This document shows, piece after piece, positions 12,712 to 22,732 of a stretch of 64,000 nt of DNA; the first letter of the stretch is position 1, and every line of letters starts with the position of its first letter. The DNA comes from Eopsaltria australis (taxonomy: Eukaryota > Chordata > Aves > Passeriformes > Petroicidae): assembly GCA_034509425.1 (NCBI GenBank), contig JAVTVJ010000347.1, positions 62,001 through 126,000 on the forward strand, written 5' to 3'. The position numbers and the translations under genes were made by a program. The notes under the pieces were generated by a model. That model was not told where the DNA came from and made no database searches. It saw nothing but the letters and a program-made list of their open reading frames with translations.

Positions 12712-15700
12712 CTGCAAAAAAAATAGTAATAAAAAATACATTTTCTGAATATACATCATTTCTTTGCTGGAAAACTAGACCACAAACTCAGTGAACACAA
12801 CAGTAATGCTGACTTTGGCAGGGGACCCACAAACTGAGAAGCTTGGAAGTGAAGTCAGAAAACCTGTCAAAGGACAGCTTTTTTCTACAACATGGGACAA
12901 TATTTCTTCATTGTACAGTTAATGTCATAATTGATATGATGAGGCAAATAGCGTTTGAAGGCTACTTCTTTTAATTCTCACTTTTGGTGTATCTCCAGCT
13001 GAAGAAATATGCATACATCTCAGAAAACATGACAGTAATGCACTCTATTCTAGGCAACAAATAGCCTGAGAACAGGCAAAAGGAAAATATATGGCAATGA
13101 AGTGAGACAAAAGAGAAATGACAAAAGAGAAAATGGGTTTAGCAACTGCAGGTGAACAAGTAGGAGAACAAAATGGAACACAGGGACAGGAGTCAGAAGA
13201 CAGAATAAAACAACACTGAAGCCAATCCAAGTACTATAAGTCCTTATGTAACTCTTCACATCTTGTGCTCAGATTCCCAGGTCAAAGCTACAGCAAGTAG
13301 GTACCAGAGTGCCAGTAACAAAAGCCACCCTGTATGTGCAAGCACAGAACACAGTAGATGCTGTGTCTCACTATCACAGGGCACTCTCTTAAACTGTCCT
13401 CTGAGAGCTACTTTATGGGCCACTGCCACTGGAAACCACACAGCACAGAAATACTGCAGTCTTATATGTTCTCTTTACAATATTTAAGGATCTTTTCCCA
13501 TAGGGAACATGTAAATCACAACAGAGTTGTTTGTGGTTTCGTGGACAAAACCTGTGATTGTAAATGTGGCTTGAAGAAAAGCAATTACATAAAACAGCCA
13601 AATAGGCTGTTAAGGTGTTTTGTAAAATATAATCCTGTGGACAGTCTCAGTGCTTGGGATGCAGTAATAACCAGTGCAACTTTAAATGGAAGTTAATGCT
13701 TTAATGACTGATCTGTTGCAGTCCTTCCGTGGCCATCTTGGACAGTAGTAAAATCCTGGGACGTGACAATTTTTCCCATTTTCCTAGATTTACCATGCAT
13801 TTGTTTTCCTGGGGGGAAAACCAAACAAACAAAGCAACACCACACACACACATAAAAACCAAACAAACCACAAACACAATGGTATATGTAATTGCTCAGG
13901 AAAGCAGATCAAAGGCTGTAATCCCACCTACCCACCTGAGTTACCATAACAAGAAAATACTACTTTATCTCTTATACACACACTGACACACCTATCTGGA
14001 ATCATCCTACAGACAAAATAGCTGACAAGCTGACTTCACACTACTGTACATGTCCAGCATATACTTTAAAACTGACTTTCCTAGGATCATCACGATTAGG
14101 GCATTATATACATCATTTCTAAAGCCAAAACATATTTTATACTCATTATTCACATGAAAAAAAAAATTATACACTCTCATCTCAAACTCATACTAAATAA
14201 TAATACTTATTATCAAAACCCCAAGCTTAACTGAAAAGCTGTCACTGTCATTAGATAACTAACCAAGCTGCTGCTGAAGCTGAGGGAGTTGCAGGTCATT
14301 GAAGTGTAGATATTAAGAGTATCTCCTCATTTTTTTACCACTTAACTTTCTGATGTGCAGATTACTCAACAGTTTAAACTAGTTCATAGATTCTCAACTA
14401 TAAAAATAATATAAAAGAACAGTCTCTTTCATATAGGGAACAGCACTTCAGGGGCTGGGGTTGGAATAGGAACACTCTTCACCACAAGGAGGGGTAGGAA
14501 AAATTAGCATATTTGTTAGGGAGCATGAACATAGAAGTACTTTGAGAAAGGCATGCAAACACTTGGAAATCTGGAATTTAAGACTAGTAGCTCACATTCC
14601 ACAATTAATGTAAGAGTTCCAACAACTTAACACTGACTTATGAAAACACTGGGCATGGGCCAGATCACTGCTTTACTAGGCAACCAACACCAAAGGATTA
14701 CTCAGAGTTTGTTTTAAAGACTAGACAGCAAGGGGAACAAGGGTACAGATAACACACAAAAGAAAATGCTATTCAACGTAAAGAGGCAGCAATTTCAGCA
14801 TACAAGTCTAATTTATCATACAGAAAAAAAATGTCAGGGAGTAGTGAACAGGCCTTGCTAAGTTTGAAATAGAATTTATGTCCTTTTTATGTGACACAAA
14901 CACAAATCAAACAAAAAAGAATTTTAAAAGGCACAAAAGTATGTTTGAAAGTTTCCTGGATAAAGGAGTTTTGCTGTCAGAGCAGAGGTAAAATTTATTT
15001 CTTCCATCTTAAGAAAGTAAAGTGAAAATTGTGCTCCCGTGACTTTCAAGGCTCTTCATAGCTGATTTGCTGAAGTGACAAGAGATGCAGTAGACAAAAG
15101 CAAAAATGCACACTCCTGTCAACATGCAAACAAAATTACCTTTACATCTGCATCTGGCACGAAAGCAAATGAAACAAGATTATTCTATTTCCTAGTCTTA
15201 AGAGATCTAAGTGACATTAGAAGAGGTGTGAAAAAAGGGTATATGGATGAGACTGTTCTCTTGAGACTGTACATACCCTATCTTACGGGAATAAGCTTTA
15301 AAGTCTTGGATTTCAAAAGGCAGAAGAAGGGAAGTCAAGAGATGATGACTACCTTACAAATTTAACTGACCAGAATGGTGGAGCTGGTCACTTCAGATCA
15401 TACGAAAACCAAAGCAAAAAAATCCAATTCACAAGTGAGGACTAGTAGAGACTAGAAAAGAAAAATCAATATAAACTTTTACCCCTGGATGGCACTGTTG
15501 GCCAGCTAAAAGCTCAAAAAAGCTCTATCACAGGAAAATGTAAACACATGTACACACAGCTGCCACAGGAATTCAACCTAGTTTGCAATTGTCTATTTAA
15601 GTGCACTTTTTCAATCACTCCTACCGTAACAACTTTCTTCAACTGACCCAATGATTTGTGCCAAGCTTATTTTTCTTACCTAGTATGATAAAACCTTGAG

Positions 15701-18700
15701 GTACAGTACATTCTATTTGCCTCCCAATTTTATCTTTCGGGGAACACATAAGTTGTAGATGATGTATATATCCCCAAAATAGTTGCTTAGAATAAAGAGC
15801 ACTGGGTACAACCTCACCTCATAGTTCTTAGAATGCTATTTTTCATTTTATAAGTAAGCACTAAATCCACCTTTCAAAGTATAAGCAGAAATTGACTAAA
15901 AGTTGCTTTATCAAAATGCAGCAAGTACGTATAAATGGGAACACAAAGTGGCATTTGCAAGTTGTTTAAAGGGTGTCCCAGAGCTCTATCCAAGACCCCT
16001 CCTCCCTCTAAAGATGTCTTTCCCCCTAGATTGCAAAGCCAGGCTCTTTCCTGCTGGTTCTGTGGCCCAAAATAGCTTGTATTCATTTCTGCACAACAGT
16101 TCACCTTCAACAAGCTGCCCACTTCTGCCCTGCCTATAGCCTACTTTTAAGATACTTTGCTGAAACACAGGGTTTGAACAGTATCTCCAATTAATTTACT
16201 AAGCAAGAACTTCAGTCAAATAACCTCTGATATAAAAAACAAGCATCTTCTTTCAAAAAGACAGCTAGCAGAGGAAAAGTAAGCATCTGCATCCATCATT
16301 AATTCCAGGAGATTCTAGTGCCATTATAGACAAGTAGGGCAGGTAAAGATCCCATCACTGAAAAAGGCAAATGTTTAGCCAAGTCCCTGCTTGGTTATTT
16401 CTGACTGAGGCAGCTTTTTACTCAAGCCTGCCAGCCACTGTCATTTACAAATGCCTTCCTCCCTGCTCAGCTCAGTGGACAAAGCCTCAGGAATTTCACT
16501 CCTGAGCCCCATACCTAACCTTCAGGCTTTTGCTAGGTCACTTGTGTTGCCTTCTGTAAATCTGACCCAAACTCATTTTCCTGAAGTCACAGACCAACCA
16601 AAAAATAGATACCTCTTGAATTCCAGATCAGATTCTCACTATCAGACAATTCTACCTTCCACAAGAGCAGAATTTTCATCAATACCAACACCCTCAAAGC
16701 ATCTCATCTCCCACAAAAAAATAAATGGTCTAAATAATCCAAATAATAACTAAATATTTAAAGTAAAGTTTTGGCTTTGGAATTAAGCCAAATTGATTAT
16801 TCAAAATACTACTGATACAAACCACTATTTTTTCAGGGGCCTTTTAGTCCCCAGACTACTTGAGGATACTACCTACCTTTTAGGATGTTTTGGCAAACTT
16901 ACAATACACGTAAAGCAAGATATTGTCCTGTGAAAATCATCAGGACTAGTATGATTAAAGGAGTTCATAAAAATACAACAAACATGGGCACAAGAAAGAA
17001 GGCAATATTATACTTGCCATTCACAACCACACATTATACATGGAGAATACAGAAGGGCAAAAGAGATTTCATTTGCAATTCTGTTATTCAGTCAGCTCCC
17101 CTCTTTCAGGATTTTGAGCTACACTATCAGAGTCATTGCAGTGAAGGCTGGTATTGATCTCCACATCCACAACCTGTTCCTCATTGTACATGCATCACAG
17201 ATCTAGCAGGCTCATTGATCACACACATTGGCAAGCTGTCTTCAGCACAGCCCAGATGTCTTTTGAAAGGACAACAGGATGGGACGTGAATGATCTGGAA
17301 GATTTCAGGGTGTTTAAAAGTCACCCAGGGCCTGTCATGGTGAGGTTTCATCCATCTGAATGAAGGCTTTTGAGGCCTCTGCTACTTCCTACTCTGATCA
17401 GATGTTGTGCAGCAGGAATCCAAAGCCATTTCAAAGAAAATCCACATCCATTCCAGCTCCATATTCTGTCTTAGACCACAATCCTTCCTACTCACATTCC
17501 CTGTCTGTTTTTGCTTACAAATGCGTATCCATAGCAGCGCTTCCAGTCATGTCAGCTATCACAGTACCATAAGATGCATTCTACCACAGTCACTTAATTA
17601 AGTGTATTGCATCCCTAAGTGCAATCAAATTAACAATTCAAAACAGTACACACTTCATATCTGCCAGTTTTAATTCTAAAAAGACTGCAGTGATAAGGAG
17701 TAAAGAGTTCACACAAACGTACAACAAAACTACTTGCAGACATGAAGCACTGACAACCTCTAATTTCATCCAGGAACTACAGGGCAAACAAAAAGAATCT
17801 GTTTTACGGGATAACCTTTTTGTTTGAAATTTCACATAATAAAAAAATTGCAGTGAAACCAGCCACAGCAATGAATATGAACAAAAAACAGAGCCAGTAG
17901 ATGAAATCTCAAACTCAGATGATGTTTTTAGTCGGTCAGAAACAGTGCTCTCTATACAGTAATATAAACACTATTTAAATAGTCAGGTCTTTGGTCAGTT
18001 ATCAACAGTTGGCATATACAGAAGTTAAACTGTGCTATCAATCACTGCAAATGCCTGATAAACACTTAATACTGATGTGCTTTCATTTTAAAAAAAGATA
18101 TCAAGAGACTCAAATCAATGTTATGTGTTTAAAAGCCAAAAGTTTGTAAATTTCTTTAGTTATTACAACACCCAGATATTCATTCCACATATCCCTTTTC
18201 ATTACAGTTGAAATCAGATTCCTAGCAGAAAATCCTCTTTGAGCCTACCACTCTCCTTAGTAGCCATGCAACACTAAAGCATCTATAATGTCTATAATAA
18301 AGCACTACAGTATCTATATACATTTAAAATTAATAATAAAAGCACAGCATAATCCAAAAAGTACTTACGACTGGCAGTAGGCAAGGCGTAGTATGAAATG
18401 AGAGATATGATCTTTTCTTCTTGCCTCATAATCATCCTCAGCCAAAGCCTATAGAACACATTCTTATTATTTCAGAGAAATAATCTCTCCCAGATTAAAA
18501 ATTCATGATCAATTTAGCATTCCTGTTCAACAGTGTATTAACAGCCATCTTTTAGACAATAAATGCCAATTTGTTGAGGAAGGGGGGTTCCCTAAACAAA
18601 TAAAACTGCAAAGAAAAACTGCACCCCTGACAAAATGACAGAACTGCAGTTTTAGAAATAGCATTTCATCACCTCTACTTTTATTCATCATTCTTGAATG

Positions 18701-19722
18701 GTGTAAAGAAAACAGAGTGCAAGAGAGTTCCATGTCTTGATCTTTACTTACTTTGTAGGGAAACTTCAGTTTCCGGAGCTCAGACTCCAGCTTACTTTTG
18801 TATACATCAGTATTTCTTACATAGCTCACACCGAGACTCTCAACTACTTTGAGCACTGGCAAAAAAAAGAAAAGGTCCGTGTTAGAGACAAGACGCTGAA
18901 ATTGATCTAAATGTATCACAGCTTGGGAAACAAACTCGGGTGAAGCCTCATAGGAATTGCTTATAGTGATATGAGGAACAAAAGGGTGAGAAATATGGAG
19001 GATAAAGTGCAGTCCCTGAGTCCTGAACAGCTGGCCCAGTTCTGGGATCCATACTGCCAACAAGGAAAGGGAGACAGCTAACTGATGGATCAGTCTCAGA
19101 ACATCGCTTTCGGCTGTAATGGAAACTTGGATCCGGCAGCATTCAGCACTTCAGGGGAACCCCTGGCTGCCAGCCACAACAACCTGAAATACAGTACTAA
19201 GACATCAAATATGTGACAACATCTACAGAAAGTGAAACGTGCTCATAAAAACCCCGATGTAAACCAAAACTACGCAGTCCCGACAGCTACAATAAACGCT
19301 CATCGTGAAACCCGTCTGAGCCCTCGGGAACGCCCAAAGCACCGCGTTTACCTTTACTGGGAGCTCACGGCAGCAAGGACAGCCAGCCCAGCTCCCGTTC
19401 CTGTCAGGGAACAGAGCATCCAGGCCCGCCAGAAATACACACAGCCACGGCAGGAAGGACTCAAAGCATCGAGGGAGAGAAGGGACAGGAGGAAGGAGAA
19501 GGAAAAGGAGAGAGGGGGAAGGTGGAAGGAGAGAGGGAGGGATGGAGGGAGAGAGAGACGCTACTCACGCTTAAGGCGGTCGATGGCCAAGCTCTCAAAC
19601 TCCACCAGGGAGATGCTTTCCGTGGGGGGCTCCAGGTAGAACTGCAGGCTGTGAGGGTACTGCTCCCGCCGGTCTCCACCCAGCCGCGTATGCTTCTGCC
19701 TCGTTCGGCTGGAGAACTGCAT
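12591..19722 (-). CDS. PRIM2: PRIM2, DNA primase large subunit (p58), 5' part of gene: coding exons 1-4, truncated by the left window edge
   Basis: This is the N-terminal part of the large subunit of primase, which works with PRIM1 inside the DNA polymerase alpha-primase complex to make RNA-DNA primers in the nucleus. Four exons on the minus strand join without a frame break (154 + 104 + 80 + 121 nt = 153 codons), each with a GT donor and an AG acceptor. The joined protein closely matches my recollection of vertebrate PRIM2, including YPHSLQFYL near residue 23, LGVSYV at about 59, [12 protein letters not shown] at about 72 and [15 protein letters not shown] at about 99. The family is about 500 residues, so roughly 30% is present. 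This is the helical N-terminal domain that contacts PRIM1. The C-terminal iron-sulfur domain with its four cysteines must lie left of the window. I looked for the next exon on the minus strand in 1-12590 and did not see it. Identity is secure; exon edges come from splice motifs and phase. Confidence 0.95.
12712..18368 (-). other. PRIM2 intron 3 (5.66 kb), no feature recognised
   Basis: The sequence is AT-rich, with short CA/AC-rich simple sequence near 13810-13880 and small A runs. No intact CR1, LTR or RNA gene was recognised. The many short open frames here (for example at 13.3-13.7, 15.9-16.1 and 17.1-17.6 kb) lack recognisable motifs and are interrupted at random, as expected by chance. 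Confidence 0.6.
18369..18448 (-). CDS. PRIM2: PRIM2 coding exon 3 (residues 87-112)
   Basis: This 80-nt exon is too short for a simple ORF search. The acceptor is CTATAG above 18448 and the donor is GTAAGT at 18368-18363. It encodes [18 protein letters not shown] then ILRLAYCQ plus two bases (TC), which pair with C from exon 4 to make Ser. The [15 protein letters not shown] block is one of the most conserved parts of PRIM2. Confidence 0.95.
18752..18855 (-). CDS. PRIM2: PRIM2 coding exon 2 (residues 52-86)
   Basis: The exon is 104 nt. The acceptor is a pyrimidine-rich tract ending CCAG just above 18855, and the donor GTAAGT is at 18751-18746. It encodes [19 protein letters not shown] followed by the highly conserved [15 protein letters not shown], ending in phase 0. 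A larger minus-strand open frame covering it is read-through into intron on both sides. Confidence 0.95.
19471..19558. repeat. Polypurine (GA-rich) tract in PRIM2 intron 1
   Basis: This is an 88-bp stretch that is almost entirely A and G on the plus strand, with several GGG runs and only isolated pyrimidines. It begins 5-10 bp downstream of the PRIM2 exon 1 donor, so the PRIM2 transcript carries a C/U-rich copy right after the splice site. Such tracts can form triplex or other non-B structures; that is inference only. Confidence 0.8.
19569..19722 (-). CDS. PRIM2: PRIM2 coding exon 1 (start codon, residues 1-51)
   Basis: The start codon is the CAT at 19720-19722 on the plus strand. The exon encodes 51 codons plus one base and ends at a GTGAGT donor (ACTCAC on the plus strand, 19563-19568). 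The translation runs [10 protein letters not shown] to ESLAIDRLK. The leftover C joins TG of the next exon to make Leu, giving the expected LKLLK junction. It is the first in-frame Met, it sits in a CpG-rich promoter, and the protein start aligns with the remembered human start, so this start is preferred. A longer open frame reads through the donor but stops within a few codons and is an artefact. Confidence 0.95.
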
Positions 19723-19925
19723 CTCCCCCGCCTCGGGGCTGCCTCTGGCCCCGTCCCGACCGCCTGAGCCCCGCTCCCGACGCGACCCGGCAGGACCCCG
19801 GCCTGAGCCCGCCCGGCCCCGCGCCCCGGCTTCCCGCGCTCCGCCGGCCCCGCCCACTTCCGCACGGGGCCGCGCCCTCTGAGCGGCCATTGGCTGCTAC
19901 AGCTCTGTGGGCGGGGCCATATTGG
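19723..19925 (-). promoter_or_regulatory. PRIM2: PRIM2 5' UTR and CpG-island promoter
   Basis: This GC- and CpG-dense block lies immediately upstream of the PRIM2 start codon. Reading on the PRIM2 strand it holds an ETS-type CGGAAGTG (19862-19855), an inverted-orientation-capable CCAAT box (plus strand ATTGG at 19889-19893), a GC box (GGGCGGGG at 19909-19916 on the plus strand) and a second CCAAT-like element (ATTGG at about 19921). There is no TATA box. This is the usual layout of a housekeeping or replication-gene promoter. The transcription start cannot be placed from sequence; it probably lies between 19740 and 19890. Confidence 0.7.
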
Positions 19926-20330
19926 CAGTGCCCACACCCGGCATGGCGGTCCCGGCACAGACTGTGCTGGCAGTGTCCACACCCGGCATGGCGATCCCGG
20001 CACGGGCAGTGGTGGCAGTGCCCACACCCGGCATGGCGGTCCCGGCACAGACTGTGCTGGCAGTGCCCACACCCGGCATGGCGATCCCGGCACGGGCAGT
20101 GGTGGCAGTGCCCACACCCGGCATGGCGGTCCCGGCACAGACTGTGCTGGCAGTGTCCACACCCGGCATGGCGGTCCCGGCACGGGCGAGGCTGGCAGTG
20201 CCCACACCCGGCATGGAGCTCCCGGCACGGGCGGGGCTGGCAGTGCCCACACTCGGCATGGCGGTCCCGGCACGGGCGGGGCGGTGCTCGCAGTGCCCAT
20301 ACCTGGCACGGCCGTTTCCGCCACTGGCGC
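19926..20330. repeat. 45-bp GC-rich minisatellite, about nine units, abutting the PRIM2 promoter
   Basis: The tandem units start CAGTGCCCACACCCGGCATG and repeat every 45 bp at 19926, 19971, 20016, 20061, 20106, 20151, 20196 and 20241. A degraded ninth unit starts at 20291, after unit 8 gains 5 bp. Units 1, 3 and 5 carry CAGACTGTGCTGG at the end; units 2 and 4 carry GGGCAGTGGTGG, giving a 90-bp higher-order dimer. Units 6-9 form a more diverged, C/G-richer group. Because 45 is divisible by 3, several frames stay open on both strands, which produces long spurious ORFs here. I do not recognise a family; it looks locus-specific. Confidence 0.95.
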
Positions 20331-21067
20331 GTTCTACACTTTCCATTATATACTATACAGTTTTATAGTTTTGTCATTTTTCCGAGAGAACTGCAGGATT
20401 TTGCCGCTGTGTTGGCCATTTTGCTGCCGCTCAGGTTATGTTGTTTTATGCCTCTGCCACAAAATGCCACTTGCTTGCTAATTTTCCCCTACCCGAAAAG
20501 TTGGTTAATGATCTTGCAGGAAGTTCGGAGCGGAAAGGGGTGGGAAACCAGAACTGGCATAGTTTGTGCCAACAAAGTGAGGAAAATCAGCAGTTTAGGC
20601 TGGCAAGTCCTTAAGAAGAACGCAAGGCTCATGGATCAGGTCCCGTGTTCGTGGGCAGCACCTGGGCCAGTCCCGGGTGGATCTGAGCGCAGCTTTAGCA
20701 AACGCTGCCCTGGGAGCCGGCCTGGAACTGCAGCGTGCCTCTGCACTCACAGCTTAAACGTGGTGCTGAGCTCAGCTGAGGCGGGGTAACCCACTCCGCC
20801 TTCAAAGCGAGGTGGCCACATCCAAAGTGCCTGCAGTGCATTCTCCTGCGCTCCTGCTAATTCTCAAACTGTGATGTCTCCTCTTTCGTCTTGGCCGAAC
20901 CTCTGCCACGGCAATATCTGAACGTTTCAGCAGGATAAAAAGTCAAGTTTCATTCTCCAGGACTCCTCTGTAGTTTTCCAGGGGAAAATATGCTATTTAT
21001 ATATTTTTACGTATTTATATTTTTGTAATATTTAATATTTAACTTAAAGCAAGTTCATTTCTTTATA

Positions 21068-21114
<47 letters not shown>

Positions 21115-22231
21115 ATATATAAACTTTAACCCAAAGCAACGTTTTTTTCAAATAGCCATTGCTCATCCCACACAGTTTCTTCCCTTCACCACCTGGCTGC
21201 AGCATGAGTTGCTTAGGCGTAAGAAGTGCATCTGCCAAAATCTTCCTAATATTTGCAAGGAGGCGGAGCTTTTGCCTTTGATCAGGGTGTTAATACCCAA
21301 GAGTCTTACGGAGATTGGCAATGCAGTGGCCAGGGCAGGTCAAAGACTTCAATCGGAGTTCCCCAATTTGCTCGGAGTGCTGTACCCAACCTGGACCACA
21401 GGGGGAGAAGTGTGACAATGCTGAGGAGTACAGCTGAAAACAGAGATGCTTTTCATTTTAATTTCATTTAATTTCCACTCATGTTTTAGGTTTTGGCACA
21501 TAAGCAGCACCACACGTTTGGAAACCATGGTATGGAGTTTTCTGTCCATCACTAATGCTACTGAGCCACATCCTGATTTTTAACAGGTCAGCAGCTATGC
21601 CTACATCTGTTGTTTTCTTTTGTTTGTTTTATTTCTAGGGTTTCTTACTGAATCTTATTCCCCAAAATGTCTGTAATTAGGTGAAGATCTACCCTTTTTT
21701 TTTTATTTCAGTTAACTGGTGACACTAACAGCATTGCAAAATATCATAGTTAAGATTACTTCAGCAGAAATTAAGAATCAAAATTAATATCTGTATTACT
21801 AGATTTAATTATTATATTACTACACTTAAATAAAACTAACAATGAAAGACCTTACCCTTTCATACAAAAATATTTTTCTTGGGAAAATAAAATAGAGAAG
21901 TGTAAATTTTTCACCTTGGGGTGAAACCCCCCCAAATACCAAAACTCAAACTTTCTTATTGATGCATCTGTTAAAACCTACAGATGGTAATATTTCTTAC
22001 TATATTTTGATAACCTTTTCTAAATATATTTTCACTACTTCCATAGTAACATTACCACTGGGGGCTGATTTTTAAAGTATTTTTAAGAGAATTATTGCTT
22101 TTGTAACAACCTACCTCACAAATGTTTTACAACAACATCCATATGCTCAGCTGTCAAGCTGTCCCCATCATCCCATGCAAACACAGTCCAATTTAGCATA
22201 CTCCAAATTGTTCTGCTACTTAATCAGTGCA
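20331..22231. other. Intergenic sequence upstream of PRIM2; no gene seen
   Basis: GC content falls gradually away from the PRIM2 promoter. Apart from the AT microsatellite at 21062-21122, nothing was recognised. Short open frames at 21.2-21.5 kb overlap in several frames without motifs. Confidence 0.55.
21062..21122. repeat. (AT)n microsatellite
   Basis: About 60 bp of nearly perfect alternating AT, with two TATTATA interruptions. It is self-complementary, so cruciform extrusion and length polymorphism are plausible. Confidence 0.95.
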
Positions 22232-22732
22232 CTGTTGGGAGGAAAGGGTTAAAAAGGAATAGTGAGGAGGATGAGGATGGTAGATACACTCAAGTGACCT
22301 TGCAGCTGGGAATGTCAAGGCCTGGAGAATAACAGTGAGGGGAGCCCTGTATATTATCCTACTGCTGTTTATACTCTGTTTTGAGAAGCATTTCTGTGTA
22401 GAGATAATAACATAGGTGTTTGAGAGACTTGGAGGCACTCTCACGGACATGCTTAAGCTCCCTGGTTTTGGGAGAGAGGGGGTCAAAGCTCAGAGATCAT
22501 AAAAGAAGCCCAGAGGAGATTGGTAAATGACCCTTGATAAATAGGTGCAAACAGCAGGCCTGCCTTTCACTCGGATGGACTGAGCCTAACAGTGCCTGCC
22601 TTCCTGCTCGTGTGTCTCTGCCAGGGTGTTGCCTTGGGATCTTCCAGTTATTGAGGTAATGAAATAAATTTACTTTTTGCATTTTAACCATGTTTTTGTG
22701 GTTTTTTTCCCAGCTGCCTGCCTGTGTCAACA
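22232..22732 (+). mobile_element. Possible retroviral solo LTR (low confidence)
   Basis: The stretch begins TGTTGGGAGG and ends near GTGTCAACA, giving TG...CA termini about 500 bp apart. It has an AATAAA at about 22663 in the expected place before the 3' end and is richer in G than its flanks. I could not find a convincing target-site duplication or recall a matching consensus, so this is a structural suspicion only. Confidence 0.3.

Noticed and set aside
17154..17601. Three consecutive 64-70-codon plus-strand frames in the PRIM2 intron
   Set aside because: They lie in different frames, have no recognisable motif or splice structure, and run antisense to PRIM2; consistent with chance.
18527..19063. 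178-codon minus-strand frame read as a single gene
   Set aside because: Only its middle (18855-18752) is real, as PRIM2 exon 2; the rest is intron read-through on either side of clear splice sites.
19890..20789. 299-codon and other long frames across the minisatellite
   Set aside because: Produced by the 45-bp repeat period on both strands and continuing into unique DNA without any recognisable protein.
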